This document shows, piece by piece, positions 32,891-45,552 of a DNA stretch of 64,000 nucleotides (positions are counted from its first letter, which is position 1; every line of letters begins with the position of its first letter). This DNA comes from Acanthopleura granulata (lineage: Eukaryota > Mollusca > Polyplacophora > Chitonida > Chitonidae), in the NCBI GenBank assembly GCA_016165875.1, contig JABBOT010000012.1, forward strand, positions 7,161,534 to 7,225,533, read 5' to 3'. The position numbers were made by a program, and so were the translations under genes. Below the pieces are notes generated by a model that did not search any database, was not told the origin of the DNA, and worked only from the letters and a program-made list of their open reading frames with translations.

Positions 32891-34917
32891 TAGAGTGTCC
32901 TTGATATCGAGACAGTATGGAGCAAAAGCTCTTCTAAACATTTCTAGACAAGCCGTCCATATTAAGATGATGATAAATCTTCAATGAATTAATACATATT
33001 TCCATCGACACCTAGCCGATTTTGACGAATACAGCTCAGAGCTGTCTCAGAACACGACGCGAGTTCACGCCAAAAGGATCTCCGTAAATTTTAGCAAACA
33101 TTACTCACCAGTAGCTATGTTGCATTGATGAAATTGCTGTACTTGTATTATATGATCTGGATTTTTTAAATAAGGGTTAACTGATTGTCTTTGACAGGGC
33201 CCAGCTCCGCGAAAGCCTCGCAACCAGCACTCTAGGCATTACGTCGCCATAGCAATTACTTACTTTTAACCTTAAAAGGGCGGCTCATGGCAACAGCTAG
33301 AGGCATCCACTAGACCACTGTATGGAAAAACCAATCTGGTCTGGCTACGGCTTATGGTACTAGTGGCATGGGTTGACACACTGAATAAGAAAAACAATGA
33401 ATGAGAGTTAATTCACCAAGTGGAAGAACCAAGCAAACGCAATGGGGAATCTAACAAGTCTCGTTATGCCCGAAAGTAGTGGCAATCATTAGTGTAAGTG
33501 AGGAAATTTTGAGATGGGCTGTTTATAGCATTACCAAAGCACGTATCGAGGGGAACACAAAGATATATAGAAGTGAATTCAATGATTATGAATGTTTCAG
33601 GTCATAAAAAAAATGGTGACATTTTCGACTTGCTAAATGCGACAGGTTGCCAATAAACATAAGTTAAGGCAAATCCAGTTTAACTGTAGAGACTGATGTC
33701 TGGAATATTGCCCTAGACTTCTTGTCGGTAGGGAAGTTTTCAGCGAAAATATTTAATTACGTTGTTGATTATCGAGCATAAATACTTGATTCACATATTT
33801 TACTAACTTTTCCTATATAATGAGACTATATTTTCGTGCTTATTTATTAGTTTACTCAAGTTACCACAGACACTCGTTAGCAAGGCACTTAAGGTAAATC
33901 GGGTAGAATTACGATGGTAATTGCCGGAAGCCATTTTCGTTTATTGTTCTTTTATTGATAAATGTCATTTTTATTCCTCAACAGGAAACTTCTTCGCCAT
34001 AATACCTGAACAACGTGTAAATGATAACAATTTTTAAGGAAGACAACTGCATAAAAAGACAATCGGAGACAATCAGTTTTAAGTTGTCAAGAAGACGAAT
34101 TTGTTGTTAGCGACAAAATCGAATGGTAGCAAGTTTTTAGAATCATTCAGACAATTTTCTCTCGACGTTGTTGATAAAATAACGATGACTGTTCCACTGG
34201 GTAATGAGATGTAATGGCCGACTGGTATTGATGTATCTTGATGTAGACAAGTTTATATTTGACCGAGAATACTAAACAAAAACGTTTTAGGTCTTTGAAA
34301 GTGGAGAACGGTTTGGAAATTATAAATAGAAAAGTAACTCTAAGAAAAGTCTTTATTTTAGTATTAAGTGTCCGTATATTTATTTTTGATTATGTCATTT
34401 TGCAGAAATTCATGTGGTTTTTAGGTATTTTCCCAACCTTGCCACAGGAATTTAGGTATAACGGTCTGCAGGGGATGTTTTTGTGTGTGTGAGTTACAAG
34501 AGACCAATTTCGGGCGAGATTTAAGTAGTCGTTCATCATGTTGACGTCTATGTAAGATTGTAGTAACTCAAACATTTGTCAGCCACCTGATACCAATATC
34601 TCTATGAAACAGAATGATATATGATAGTGTACTATACATAAGCAAATACGTTTAATATCGTACACGGGCATTTATTTATATAAGCAGTTCCACGTTTTAG
34701 CTGATGAAATGTGTCAAACTCCGCACTGTACGAGTTATATATTTTTTACCCGTCACCAGTTTTATTATTTTAGTGGTTATATAGTGATCCTCCCGGGCTC
34801 ATTTAAATAAAGCCATTATCTAACCATCGCCGTTCCGAGTCTAATAAATGAGTTCACAGGGTAGAGTCGATGGTTCTGCTATTGATCTAAGTGTTTGTTG
34901 AGAATGGAATAATGTTG
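32891..34917. other. Intergenic, no gene recognised
   Basis: AT-rich. Open frames are short and without recognisable domains. Confidence 0.4.
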
Positions 34918-35002
34918 TACATGTATTTATTTCACATGTGTTTAACGCTGTTTTCGAGAAGTTTTCACTTATACCGCGGCTGTCAGTTCTATGGGAGCAA
35001 GA
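34918..35002 (-). mobile_element. SINE 3'-end fragment
   Basis: ATGTATTTATTTCACATGTG, TTTAACGCTG, and TTTTCACTTATACCGCGGCT match the tail-proximal third of the common SINE in minus orientation, diverged. Confidence 0.5.
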
Positions 35003-35897
35003 AACAAAACATCACAAACAACGACGACGCCATCAGAGTATTCCAAATGACCTTCATTCGGAAACCATATATTCTTCACCAGATATCATGAATACTCGGT
35101 AAAGACTTACTTTTGATATAGGGCCTACTGTTTGTCTATGTTCCAGTTCGTCCATATTTAGAATGGGCATTGCTCTTTTAAGTCAAAGTGGACAAAAAGG
35201 CACGGTTAACTAATGGACTGAAGCGACATATTCTTCTTTCATTGATCTCAGGACGTGTGGAAGTGCAACTTTGCACAATTGATCTGAATCCGACGGTAGC
35301 TGTATTAGTAGTCTGTCTTGCAACTAGAGTAAACAGTGTCATTGTCATCTTTGAGACTGACGTGGGAATTGGTAAAGGTCACAACCTTTCTCTGGTACTA
35401 TATATCAGCTTCGTCAGGTGTAGTGAAGTGGATGGTGTTGACTCTAGATATATATATAGGCAGGGCAGAACAGTGGCTCATCTGAAAAGAATTCACAGCA
35501 TAGGTGTGAACGGACTACTGCAGTGCAGGTGAGAGATGAGAAAGCGAAGGCTGAGCTGTTGTCCACAGAAGATATTAGAGACAAGAAACCCCAAGAATAC
35601 AAAAAAGACTAAAAAAAAAAAAAAAAAAAGAAAAGCAAAAAAAGAGACAAAAAACAAACAAAAGAATATTGCCCCTTAAATTGTTAGAGTAGTTCCCGCG
35701 AGGGAGGGTGATGAACTTGCACATTAGTTCAATCTTTTCTATACCAATTCCTACACTGGCCTTTAAGGTGCTACCGTCAGCACAGTGGGTAGGTAATGTT
35801 TGTGTGAACATGAGGCATGTGACTTGCCAACCTCAATCACAATATTTGTCCACCCTGTTGTATTGCACATTTTGAACTTCTGCCATGTTGCAAATCT
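35003..35897. other. Intergenic with A-rich tract
   Basis: No gene. A run of 19 A at 35611-35629 continues as an A-rich tract to about 35664; no LINE or SINE body was recognised upstream of it. Confidence 0.45.
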
Positions 35898-36059
35898 GAC
35901 AGCCATTTGATTCATTTATTTGTTTATTTGATTGGTGTTTAACCCCGTACTCAAGAATATTTCACTTATGCGACGGCGGCCAGCATTATGGTGGGCGAAA
36001 ACCGGGCAGAGCTAGCGCGCTAACCAAGTGAGCCCCGGAGGTCCACGACAGCCGTTTGA
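35898..36059 (-). mobile_element. SINE copy 4, internally deleted, with target duplication
   Basis: Has the tail, the conserved 3' block and the extreme head (TAGCGCGCTAACCAAGTGAG) but joins them at CGGGCAGAG/CTAGCGCGC, lacking about 120 bp of the middle. Flanked by a 13-bp duplication GACAGCCRTTTGA at 35898-35910 and 36047-36059 with one mismatch. Confidence 0.85.
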
Positions 36060-36302
36060 AGCCTCGGATGTAGTGAAATTCCCTTTAATGTACACTAAGC
36101 TCAAGTTGAAGACCTTAAATTCGTTGTTTAAACATATTCGTGTTGGTAATGACGGCCATTTTGGATTATGCATTTCCAGATTCATTCCAAACTACATAAC
36201 CTGAACCTCAAACTTGAGAACATGAATACATCCAACTGCTAGTGAGACATCAACTCAAGTCATTTGCATGGCAGCCATCATGAACTCAACCCAGTTTCCG
36301 AT

Positions 36303-36431
36303 CGTACGTGGGAAGGTCTGCCAGGAACCTGGGATGGTCGTAGGTTTCCCCCACGATGAGACTGGCCGTTAAATATTCTTGAGTACATCGTAAAACATCA
36401 ACCAAATAAATAAAAAAATAAATAAATAAAT
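36303..36431 (+). mobile_element. SINE copy 5, 5'-truncated
   Basis: Starts at CGTACGTGGGAAGGTCTGCC and ends with ACATCAACCAAATAAATAAA plus further AAAT units. Opposite in orientation to copy 4, about 250 bp away. Part of the middle is lost. Confidence 0.85.
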
Positions 36432-39400
36432 CAAGAACTCAAAATTTCAAGTTATTTTTATTCGCTTGTCTTGCACATTGGGAAATCTTCCAAAGTTTTT
36501 TTTTCACCTCACACTGAGGAATTCCTGGCACGAAAGAAATGTTTTACAGCAGGTGTTCCTCGAAACCCATTATCCTGTTTTATATAGTCATTCTTTTCAC
36601 CAGATGTGTCGGATCTATAGCTTGTAATTCTTTGCTGAAGAGATTATGTATGTCAAGAGGTTTTTGTCTGTTAAATGATATAAAACGTTTAGTTTACAGA
36701 ATCACCCATTCTAGCTGTGAAAACTACATCGATCATACTTTTTTCTGCATAGAAAAGACAGCATTTGAAAATCATTGGTTACTTTCATTATCAAGTTTTT
36801 AATGAATATGAAGATGAGCTAGTTCTTGGATCATCAGTTGTGATGAGAATGATAATCGGTGAGAAACAACCAAAAGAAACACCACAAAGTGACATTAGGT
36901 TTACCGCTGTGAAATGTATAAGCCACAAATGTCTGTTTCTTTCACACTAACATTTGGAAGAGATAAATTGTGAAAATTAATATTATGAAAATGCGATGTT
37001 TGTTATATAATACAGGACAATATAAGCCGCCCAAATGGATGAGCTGATTACAATTTCTGTAGAAAAGAACTCGACGAAACGAAAACATCCAGAGAGATTG
37101 TCACTTAATTGGCTCAAATGACGCAGATCTGGCGCAAAAAGAGGTGGTAAATCGGATTGATTTACACACTTAAGTCGGCGTATTTCCGCTTGCACGATCG
37201 GCCCGGAGCCGACAAGAGAAAATATGTTACACTGATTAAAGCCATTAAAAGGGATCTCAGATTCATTATATTAGAAAACTTCGAATATTTTCACGAAATA
37301 GGGCCCTCAGGAAGATTGGAGGATATATTTCTCGATAAACGACTGCGAATATTTCACAAATGTCATTGGTTTATAAAATCGCTCAAAATCTGTTTACCTT
37401 CTAGTAGAAAGATAAGCAGCTATACACTTACATTGTGTTTTGTTGGACGAAGAGGATAACAGTCCTGATTGAGTTGCAAATAAAAAGAAGTTTGGTTACA
37501 CTTTTCCATTCATGAGCGTTTTCTTAATTAACAGATGGTATCTGTTTACATATTCGGCCATTAATATTCCACCAAAAAGTTAACTGCTCTGACGCAAGAG
37601 AATCATTATCGTTTTGATGAGGTGTTTGCAGTCTTCTTAGTGATCAGTTCTCTCAGAACATTTAATAGGAAAGCCTAAAACAAGTTTCTATGATTTGTTT
37701 CGGTTTCGTTTTTGATTGAGAAGGGGAACCACCATTTACGCCCACAGAAAAGAATATACCACATGGGTATAACTAAATTTTTCACATATTACATAAATAT
37801 AATGAGGAGAAGAAATAGCTCTTTAACTCTCAAGTTTTTCTCCTCCTACATGATTACACGTCATCAGTTAGCACGTTCTATCTGTTCCATCAGTTTTTTA
37901 TTCCCTCTATCAATGTATTTCAACGTGAAACCAACTCGCGTTTCTGTCAAAACACAATCAGGTTTTGTACGCATAGCAAGCTAGCATTCACTGACTTTTT
38001 CTGCTTCAAAGTATTTCTTTGGATTGCCTTTGGAGTGAAACCGTGGTGATCAGGGCAGAAATAGTAACAAATTGTATCAGTTTCTGAGCAAATCGTCAAC
38101 AGTCTAAATGTAGACCCTCGTGAAAATAGATGTAGAAGTTACTCTTTAATAGTTTAACTAATGATTCTAATCCCAAAATCGGACACGCCCTGGAACAACT
38201 CGTTCGTGACATTTTCCCTTCATTAGAGACAAACTCTTTTCACAGGAAGGAATAAATACATGTTCGCCTCGGCCCTTTGACACAGGGTCATCAGCTGTAG
38301 CGCTGTCATCATTAACAGTGCTGTTTAAACTCAACTGTAGGGGCGACTGATCGATGACCGTTGTCAGAGGGTAAAGGAACCCTTAATACAGAACGCACAG
38401 ATTGTTATGATAACAATTGTGTTAACCATTAAATTTTTTGTACTTATGTCCACCCGACTAATTGGAATATGCACCGTTTTTATCGCCTTCCTGTAGTTCA
38501 CCTTTAAACACATGACAGACACAAAAACACTGCTCCATCCGATTGTGCTTCCCTTCAAATTTCTTCCATACTTTTTTTCACTCATTCCTCTTTGCATGGA
38601 CGGATTCCGTCAACTACCTTACATCCTCAATCATCCCTCGTAAAGCTATTTGATCTGATCTGTATATATTCACCATTTTAGCTACAAGTTATTCAGACAT
38701 TTTTATCCTGGTGGTATTCAAATCATTCAAATGAACTCATTGCACACAGTCATTTATTACAAAATCGATTCTTTTTAGTTCTCAAATGTGACATAGGATC
38801 TTGAAACAGAGCAAATTTATCCACTGTAAGAAGAGTAGAATGGACAGTGAGGTTGATAACTTGGGGAGGAACTAGTTGCGTAACTACTTGACTGTACTGA
38901 CGGGATGAGCATTATGTATTGATTGACAAGCTTGTGCGGTATACATTTCGTAACAGTGGTTCTTGTCAGACAAGTTGTTGATGATGGAGTGCTAGGTTTT
39001 GTGCTCAGAGGAATGCTTGCTGTAACGGAAAGCCTGGGGGAAAATCCATGGCTTTGTCACATGTTAACATATGGACACAGTCAAGATTTGGTAGAGCAAT
39101 ACAGATGCAGAATCAGGATACCCATAAATAAACATTAACTCAACCAGAAGACATATGTATTCTGTTTGCGTTTCAGTTGTATTAGAAGATCTATGTGTAT
39201 CATTTCAAAACATAGTTGACTTGATATCGTAAATATCAACAGATCGGTTTTTGTAATGTAGAATTCCCTGGTACACGAGAATACCTTTAACAACCGAAAC
39301 AATTGGCTTTAAATATCTGGTATGTAAAGTAGCTGTTAAATTTTACACAGCTGTTGTGTAAATGTTATCATATAGCTTGAATGAAACCTGAATGCTGAAC

Positions 39401-39904
39401 AATTCTTTTCTGTCTGACTTAAGATCACTCTTCTAGTAACACATACGGATATAGGTAATTATCACGAAATGTAAATTCAGCAAAACATTAGATGTTTTCA
39501 GTATTTTACAACATTTTGACTGAGTAAATTGCCATGAAGGTCACTCTGAACTCGTTCAGAAAATATAACAAACACCATACGTCCATGTAAACAGTTTCAG
39601 AACAGTGATTTAAACACCCTCAGAATATTTTTGGATTTTAACACAGCTTACCGTGTGCAATACGTCCATCTAGATAAAAAAATCTTTCTGCGCACGATTA
39701 GAAACCTTAATAAAATGGTTTGGATAAGGTGTGAAAGGCTGTCGACGACGCCTGCATGACCGTTTCCGCAGTGTAATCTTCGTTGATGACGTTTTTTTTT
39801 TGTCATCCACCAATAAGGCGAGCATGTGCTGTTTTTCTGTCGTATGAAGGAAAGTTCGTCAGTAACTAGCCAAAATTGGATGGTTTGCATCGGACAACCC
39901 GCTT
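36432..39904. other. Intergenic, no gene recognised
   Basis: The longest open stretches (for example 37157-37459 plus, 100 codons) have no recognisable domain and no convincing splice context. Nothing else seen. Confidence 0.4.
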
Positions 39905-39982
39905 TACTCCAAACATAAAACTGACTGCCATCGTATAAGTGGAAAATTCTGGAGCACGCGTGAAGCAACAATAAAATAAATT
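39905..39982 (+). mobile_element. Diverged SINE 3' fragment
   Basis: AAACATAAAACTGACTGCCA, then TCGTATAAGTGGAAAATTCT and a closing AATAAAATAAAT align with the common SINE 3' end. Confidence 0.5.
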
Positions 39983-42900
39983 TCTCAAAAACTATTTAAC
40001 TATTTAACAAAGCCGCATACGCATTAATGCTATTAGTTTTCTACCGGTGTATTGGGAGGGGTGGGGCGAAATGTGGGTAAACAGGTTCGTATTTACATCG
40101 CAATTATTGTGAATCATCCTGTTTATTCAAGCAGTGTTATGCAAGGTACCCCGCGATATAAGGCGGCTAACTGTGGACACGAAGTGACCTCCCCTTATCC
40201 CCAGGCCATGACAACTGCACTTGATCAAGTGAATATTTTACCCTTGTCCACTTAAAGTTAATAACCAGAAGAATACAACCTTAAGACAGAGCCTGAATCA
40301 CACGGCCAGGGGAAACTGCAAAGCCTGTGGCAACAAGTCATCAATGTTAAAAAAGGGGATAACCTTTAATATTGCTTTTGGGTTCTGGTGAAGCTCACTA
40401 ATATTCAAGAAGTTTGACTGTTGTAAAAAAAGTCCTCCTGCGATTAAGTTTGTAAAACATACACCCTACACAAGCGGTAAGACGAAGGTTTAGGCAGTGA
40501 CCGTGTGATAGAAATAAATTAATTATAAGTATTATATCTACATCCCAGACAAAAAATCTTCATATCAGTAATTCACAAACCCCATTACCAAACAAAACAT
40601 ATTTAAAACATTCTGACAGAAGATTAAGGTAGTCATGAAATAAACCTAACCCTTGTACTTCAAGCGAACTGAATTATATCCAATGTCCTGCATCCTACAA
40701 GCAATTCTTCCCAGAACTGGCTAATCTCTTGAGTTTGTTCTTTTACGTAATTTCGATGTCTTATCTTAGCGAAATTACAGTTTGCTATAAAGTGACTTAA
40801 GCATTTATTTTTCTTTGGGCATGAATGAAAAACAAATTGGAAATTTGGTGGCTTCGAAAAATAATACATGTAATTTAAGCTGTTTATTCGCTCTGCCGCC
40901 CACGCTTTGTGCGACGGACTCATATGCTCAGACCAAAGCCATCTCATGTCGTTATATTTTTAGACTGGAGTCACCCGTTAAGACGCGCTATCATTTCCCC
41001 TAGAACCGACCATTCATTAATAAAAAATGACATGCGGAGAAATTTGCACGGAAGGCTTACACTTGATATGTACTGGACGAATATTCTTTCTCATGCGAAA
41101 CGCCACTGATTCCCTTTTTACTTGAATGCCGTCCCATCAGCCATGAATACATCTATCTTTACGTCATTAAATACGACAGCTGTTTCGTTTTGCCAAAATT
41201 AAACAAGTTGGTGTCATTTAGAAAGCACCCTCTGGAAAATTTGACGATCTCATCGATTTTCAATTCTCCTCTAAATACTTTATGGCTCTTTGCTGTCTAG
41301 AAGAATTGATTTGCGGAAAGTTGTGATAAGGGAAAGTAAACCTGTTGCCTCTCATGGGTTTAACTTTCCTGTCCTTGTCTGAAGGGGAAGTAACTGGTGA
41401 GCAAATTACCATAGGTGTTAATTTTATATGGGAAATCTTAATTCGTTTACGACTTCCCCTGGCAAATAGTGTCAGCTAGAATTACAAATTGCAGACTGGA
41501 TAGTTGTACTTCCTTTAATTATTCTGTGAAACCGATCACTTTTGTGTTTGGTTAAAATTCCTTATAAACGGCCAGGTCTAGTAAGGAGAATATTTAAAAT
41601 GTCATTGCCAAGACAGCTAGCGGATGAAATTAGCAGAACATTGCGTACATCGTGGTGTTGTACAAATACTCACAGCAGGTTTTTTCAGTGAGTATGAATC
41701 ACTGCAAGCGATGGCTGAATCAACGTGTCTGTAACCCCAAAAGATAGTGGACTTAATTCACGCCAAAATATTGTAAATATATGACAGTCGTTATTACGGT
41801 TTTTCCAAATCTGACTCTAATCATCATGTTGGCGGTTGTAATATTATTAGTAGTGATCATTTAAAATTGCTCCTCTTTGCATGAATCCTAATTGTTTTTA
41901 CCTCATATGCTTGTTTTGTTGTTGTTGACCCAAATCGCCCATTTTGGTTGACGAATTTTATAAAATGTCAGTTTCGACGCCTTGATAACTTACATTTCAT
42001 AATAATCCATAATAAAAACATTAAAAAACCCAATAACTGTTACTTCAAACATTTATCCAAGGTGCAATGTGCACGTCTGTTTGGACAGATTCGTTACTTG
42101 ACTCCCTTGCCGCTGCGAAGACAACAACATATTTGAAGCCGATTAAAATCAACTTACCGCTATTCCACGTAAAACGTCACAATTTTTTAGGATGGTTTGG
42201 AACGTTAAACAAGGCATGATATGCTTTTTAGTGTTATCATTTGAATTGTTATCTTTTTAAACGTGGATTTATTCATTTCCCAAATCGATATGATGTATGA
42301 CGTTCGATGAATTATTTCATCATGCTCCTTGAGTTAGGAAAACGTCAGTGAATTGATAAACCCATAGTGAGGCGTCTATGTAAAGTGGGTCATCCAGGAA
42401 ATAGGAACACACCCTGACATCTCGTTTAGGCTCAAGCATTTTAATACCCCAAGTTGTCTTGTGGCTGTGGCGCTTCACACTGTTTCTTAATGTTGTCTCG
42501 AAACCCTTATGTTCACTTGTGGTTTTTTCTTTTGGGTCTAGTATCCCAAAGTTGTGAAATTAGCATCTGTTGCTCTTTTAACATTGTTTTTACTTTATTA
42601 TTAAACTAACCAATCAATAAAAACACAACAAGAAGTTCGTTTTATAAAACGCCAGGTTTTAACTTAAAGGAAAATATTTATATCGAGGTATACTACTAAA
42701 GGCAAACCGAGGCGTCTAGTCCTCGTGTACTAAACAACCATGAATACTTTATGAAAAGCCACGACATTGTATATTGCACTCAAAAGCTAATTGTGTCCAA
42801 ACACCTGGGAAAATATTATTTTTAACTTGTTTTGTGATGTTTATTTGACAGGTATAATGAAGGTTGCGTTCGCTGGGGTACGCCAATCGATCACCGAGAA

Positions 42901-45340
42901 GTATTATGTGATATGATATCGTGAGTTCACTTTTTGGTTTGAAGCTGACAGGTTCAATTCCAAGTTAATGCATCATGGGATTTTTGCACTCCCAATTCGT
43001 CCTTGTACCACTGGCATAAAGGCACGGTAAACGATCAGGGTTCCGTAGCACATTTCGTTCTGATTTCTTGGGTATAGTAATGAAAGGCAAAACCGTTCAT
43101 ATACCGCTACACCGGAGCAGAATTTGTGTCATGCCACGGATTTGGACAGATGGCTTGCAGAAACATTTTTTTCCTGTCCGGAGAAAAATCGGGACGGATT
43201 TTAATGCTGATTACTCAGCATCGTTCACCAGTTAAATGTGGCGACAAGGAAATGAATTGCTGATTCATGAATGAAAAGGAATATACTGTTGTTCGATCTT
43301 TGAGAAATAAGTTATTATTAGAAATTATTTGCCTGATTGATATGCAATATTGCTGCACACTTGGGGTATCTCACCTTCATTTTCGAGATGTTACTATTTC
43401 ATATTGATCAAGTCCGACATTAGTATAACACCGTAGACTAAGAAGGGAGCGATCCAAGTCAATGATCGCATTCCAAAGGAATTTGTAAGCAATACTGGTT
43501 AAGTACATGACGTGAATATATGGTAATCTGCAAGAGTGAAGCCTTCACCCCTTATCTCACAAGCATAGGGAAGACAGTTGAAATTCCATGCCTTTTAAAA
43601 TTCCATGGTTACTTCCCATATGGAATACAAGTAGAGTCGGGCTCTGATTACAACTGTTCGTGAAACGGACCATGTTAATGTAATAAACGTGGATGCTTAT
43701 ACAACACCTAGGTTAAGAACAGACCGCATTTACACAAAGTACGCATCATCTGAAAGGCCATTTTGTACTGATTCCAAATATGGTCGTTATTTATTTTTTG
43801 GCATTTGAATAGAATTTTTGGACCATATTGAACACGCATAGTGACGTCACAGATTTTTTATGGCTGCTAAACCTGCTACATTTCAACATTAAATACAGAT
43901 ACAGTTGTAATACATATGTAAGAACGACATCACTGTGCTTTGGAGTCTAGGATCTTAACTGTGTATTTCAATCAAAAATAATAAAATTTAGTAACAAAAA
44001 TTAAGACACAAACTGACAAAACATTATCAGTTAGATTGTGGATACTATCAGCTATTTCGCGATGAGAAAAACGAATTTACACTGAAAAGTCAACTGATCG
44101 TTACAATGACACCAGGAAATAATAGTGCTATACCTATTAAAATAGTTCACAACTGGGTGTTTGCTCTACCAGGGCAAGCTTGTGTCCATAACATTAGGTG
44201 TTAGTTCCCTTGCTATTCTATTGTTGACAGTTCAACAAGGCTTTATTTAACGGCCTAAATGTTCACTGGAGAACCATCAACATATGACCTGAAGACAGGA
44301 CCTGACAACAACAAGGCTATTAACACCAACAATAAATTTCACTTGGCTTGGAGGCGATAAGAACACTAGCATGTCCATTCCTCCTTTGTAGAAGCATCTG
44401 TCCTTGGAGAGCTCTCTAACTATGAAAGTCACTTGACTTATTGGAGCTTGACCTCTTGATGGCCGCTCGATTAATGTTGGTACTGTGCCTACTTCGAGCC
44501 AAACCACCATTAAGCGGAAACTGTTCTCAGCGGCTTCCGTACCAAAGAGAACAATAGGCCAGGCGATTTCTAAAAGCACAATAACAAAAGACTACCGAAG
44601 AAAATTTTCTTTCTATTATGGAATGTTTCCGGTTTAACTGTTCTTCCGCAATACAGCGGAGACATCTTGGCGATCCTTGCTCTGAAGATACTAGGGGTAA
44701 TACTTTGTGGTCGATCGCCACATATTTAACAATGGCTACAATCTAAAGGCCGAGAAGACATCGAGTACCTGATTTAAACAATCTTTCGAGGAGGCTTACA
44801 ATGAAACTACGGCCTAATTCTTTCGTGGGATAAGGAAACAAATACCATTACAATGATTGATTTCTGAATTTAATACCGTGTTTGAAAAAATGATATAAGA
44901 TAGTTATGGGACGCCCCTTTCCAGCAGAAAGTCTCTTCAGACATGAAGAACTTAGGCACAGGTGACGTCTGATCCCGCTTTACCTTTTTGGGTCGGCCAT
45001 GATGGGAGATCTCTGCATCTGTGGAGGATTATGTCATGACCAGACGCTAAGAGGAGCGAATTTTAAAGTAACTTATATAACCAAGCAAATGATATTCACA
45101 ATAAATTACGTTATAAAAATATATTTATTTGATTGTTACAACTGTCACATAAGTAATGTTCTGACATAAGAAATGTTATGACGTAAGTAGCGCTCCAGTT
45201 AGCTTCATGAATGAAAACAAGAGTTCGCCACCAGACCTGCCTTGCCCGGAATTCCCCGAGAACTATAGAAGCGAGCGAGTGGAGGGAAGGGGTGGGACTC
45301 CGCAGCTGAGGGTTTTACATGTAACTTGTCAGTGTAGATA
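39983..45340. other. Intergenic, no gene recognised
   Basis: Five kilobases of AT-rich sequence. Frames such as 44277-44579 minus (100 codons) show no family motif. No repeat that recurs in the window was noticed. Confidence 0.4.
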
Positions 45341-45552
45341 AATGACCCAAGAGCATCTCATCAACGCAATCGCTATGAGTTTAAGTCCAGATCGGGATGC
45401 TTTCTTCTCCACTTAGAACGCCTTCCAGCAAACTGCGGATGGTCGTGGCTTAAGTCTGGGCTCTGCCTGGTTTCCCTCTACTATAATGCTGGCCACCGTC
45501 GTAGAAGTGAAATATTCTTTAGTAAAACGCCAACTTAATTTATAAATAAATA
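45341..45552 (+). mobile_element. SINE copy 6, head lost
   Basis: From AATGACCCAAGAGC through GAGTTTAAGTCCAG (B-box-like), CTGCGGATGGTCGTGG, GAAATATTCTTTAGTAAAAC and a short AAAT tail. The A-box part is missing. Confidence 0.85.

Noticed and set aside
35611..35664. A19 run and A-rich tract as a LINE or processed-pseudogene tail
   Set aside because: No coding or element body upstream and no target duplication seen.
42930..42975. GGTTCAATTCC on the plus strand, possible tRNA gene
   Set aside because: The upstream 60 bp does not form D and anticodon arms.
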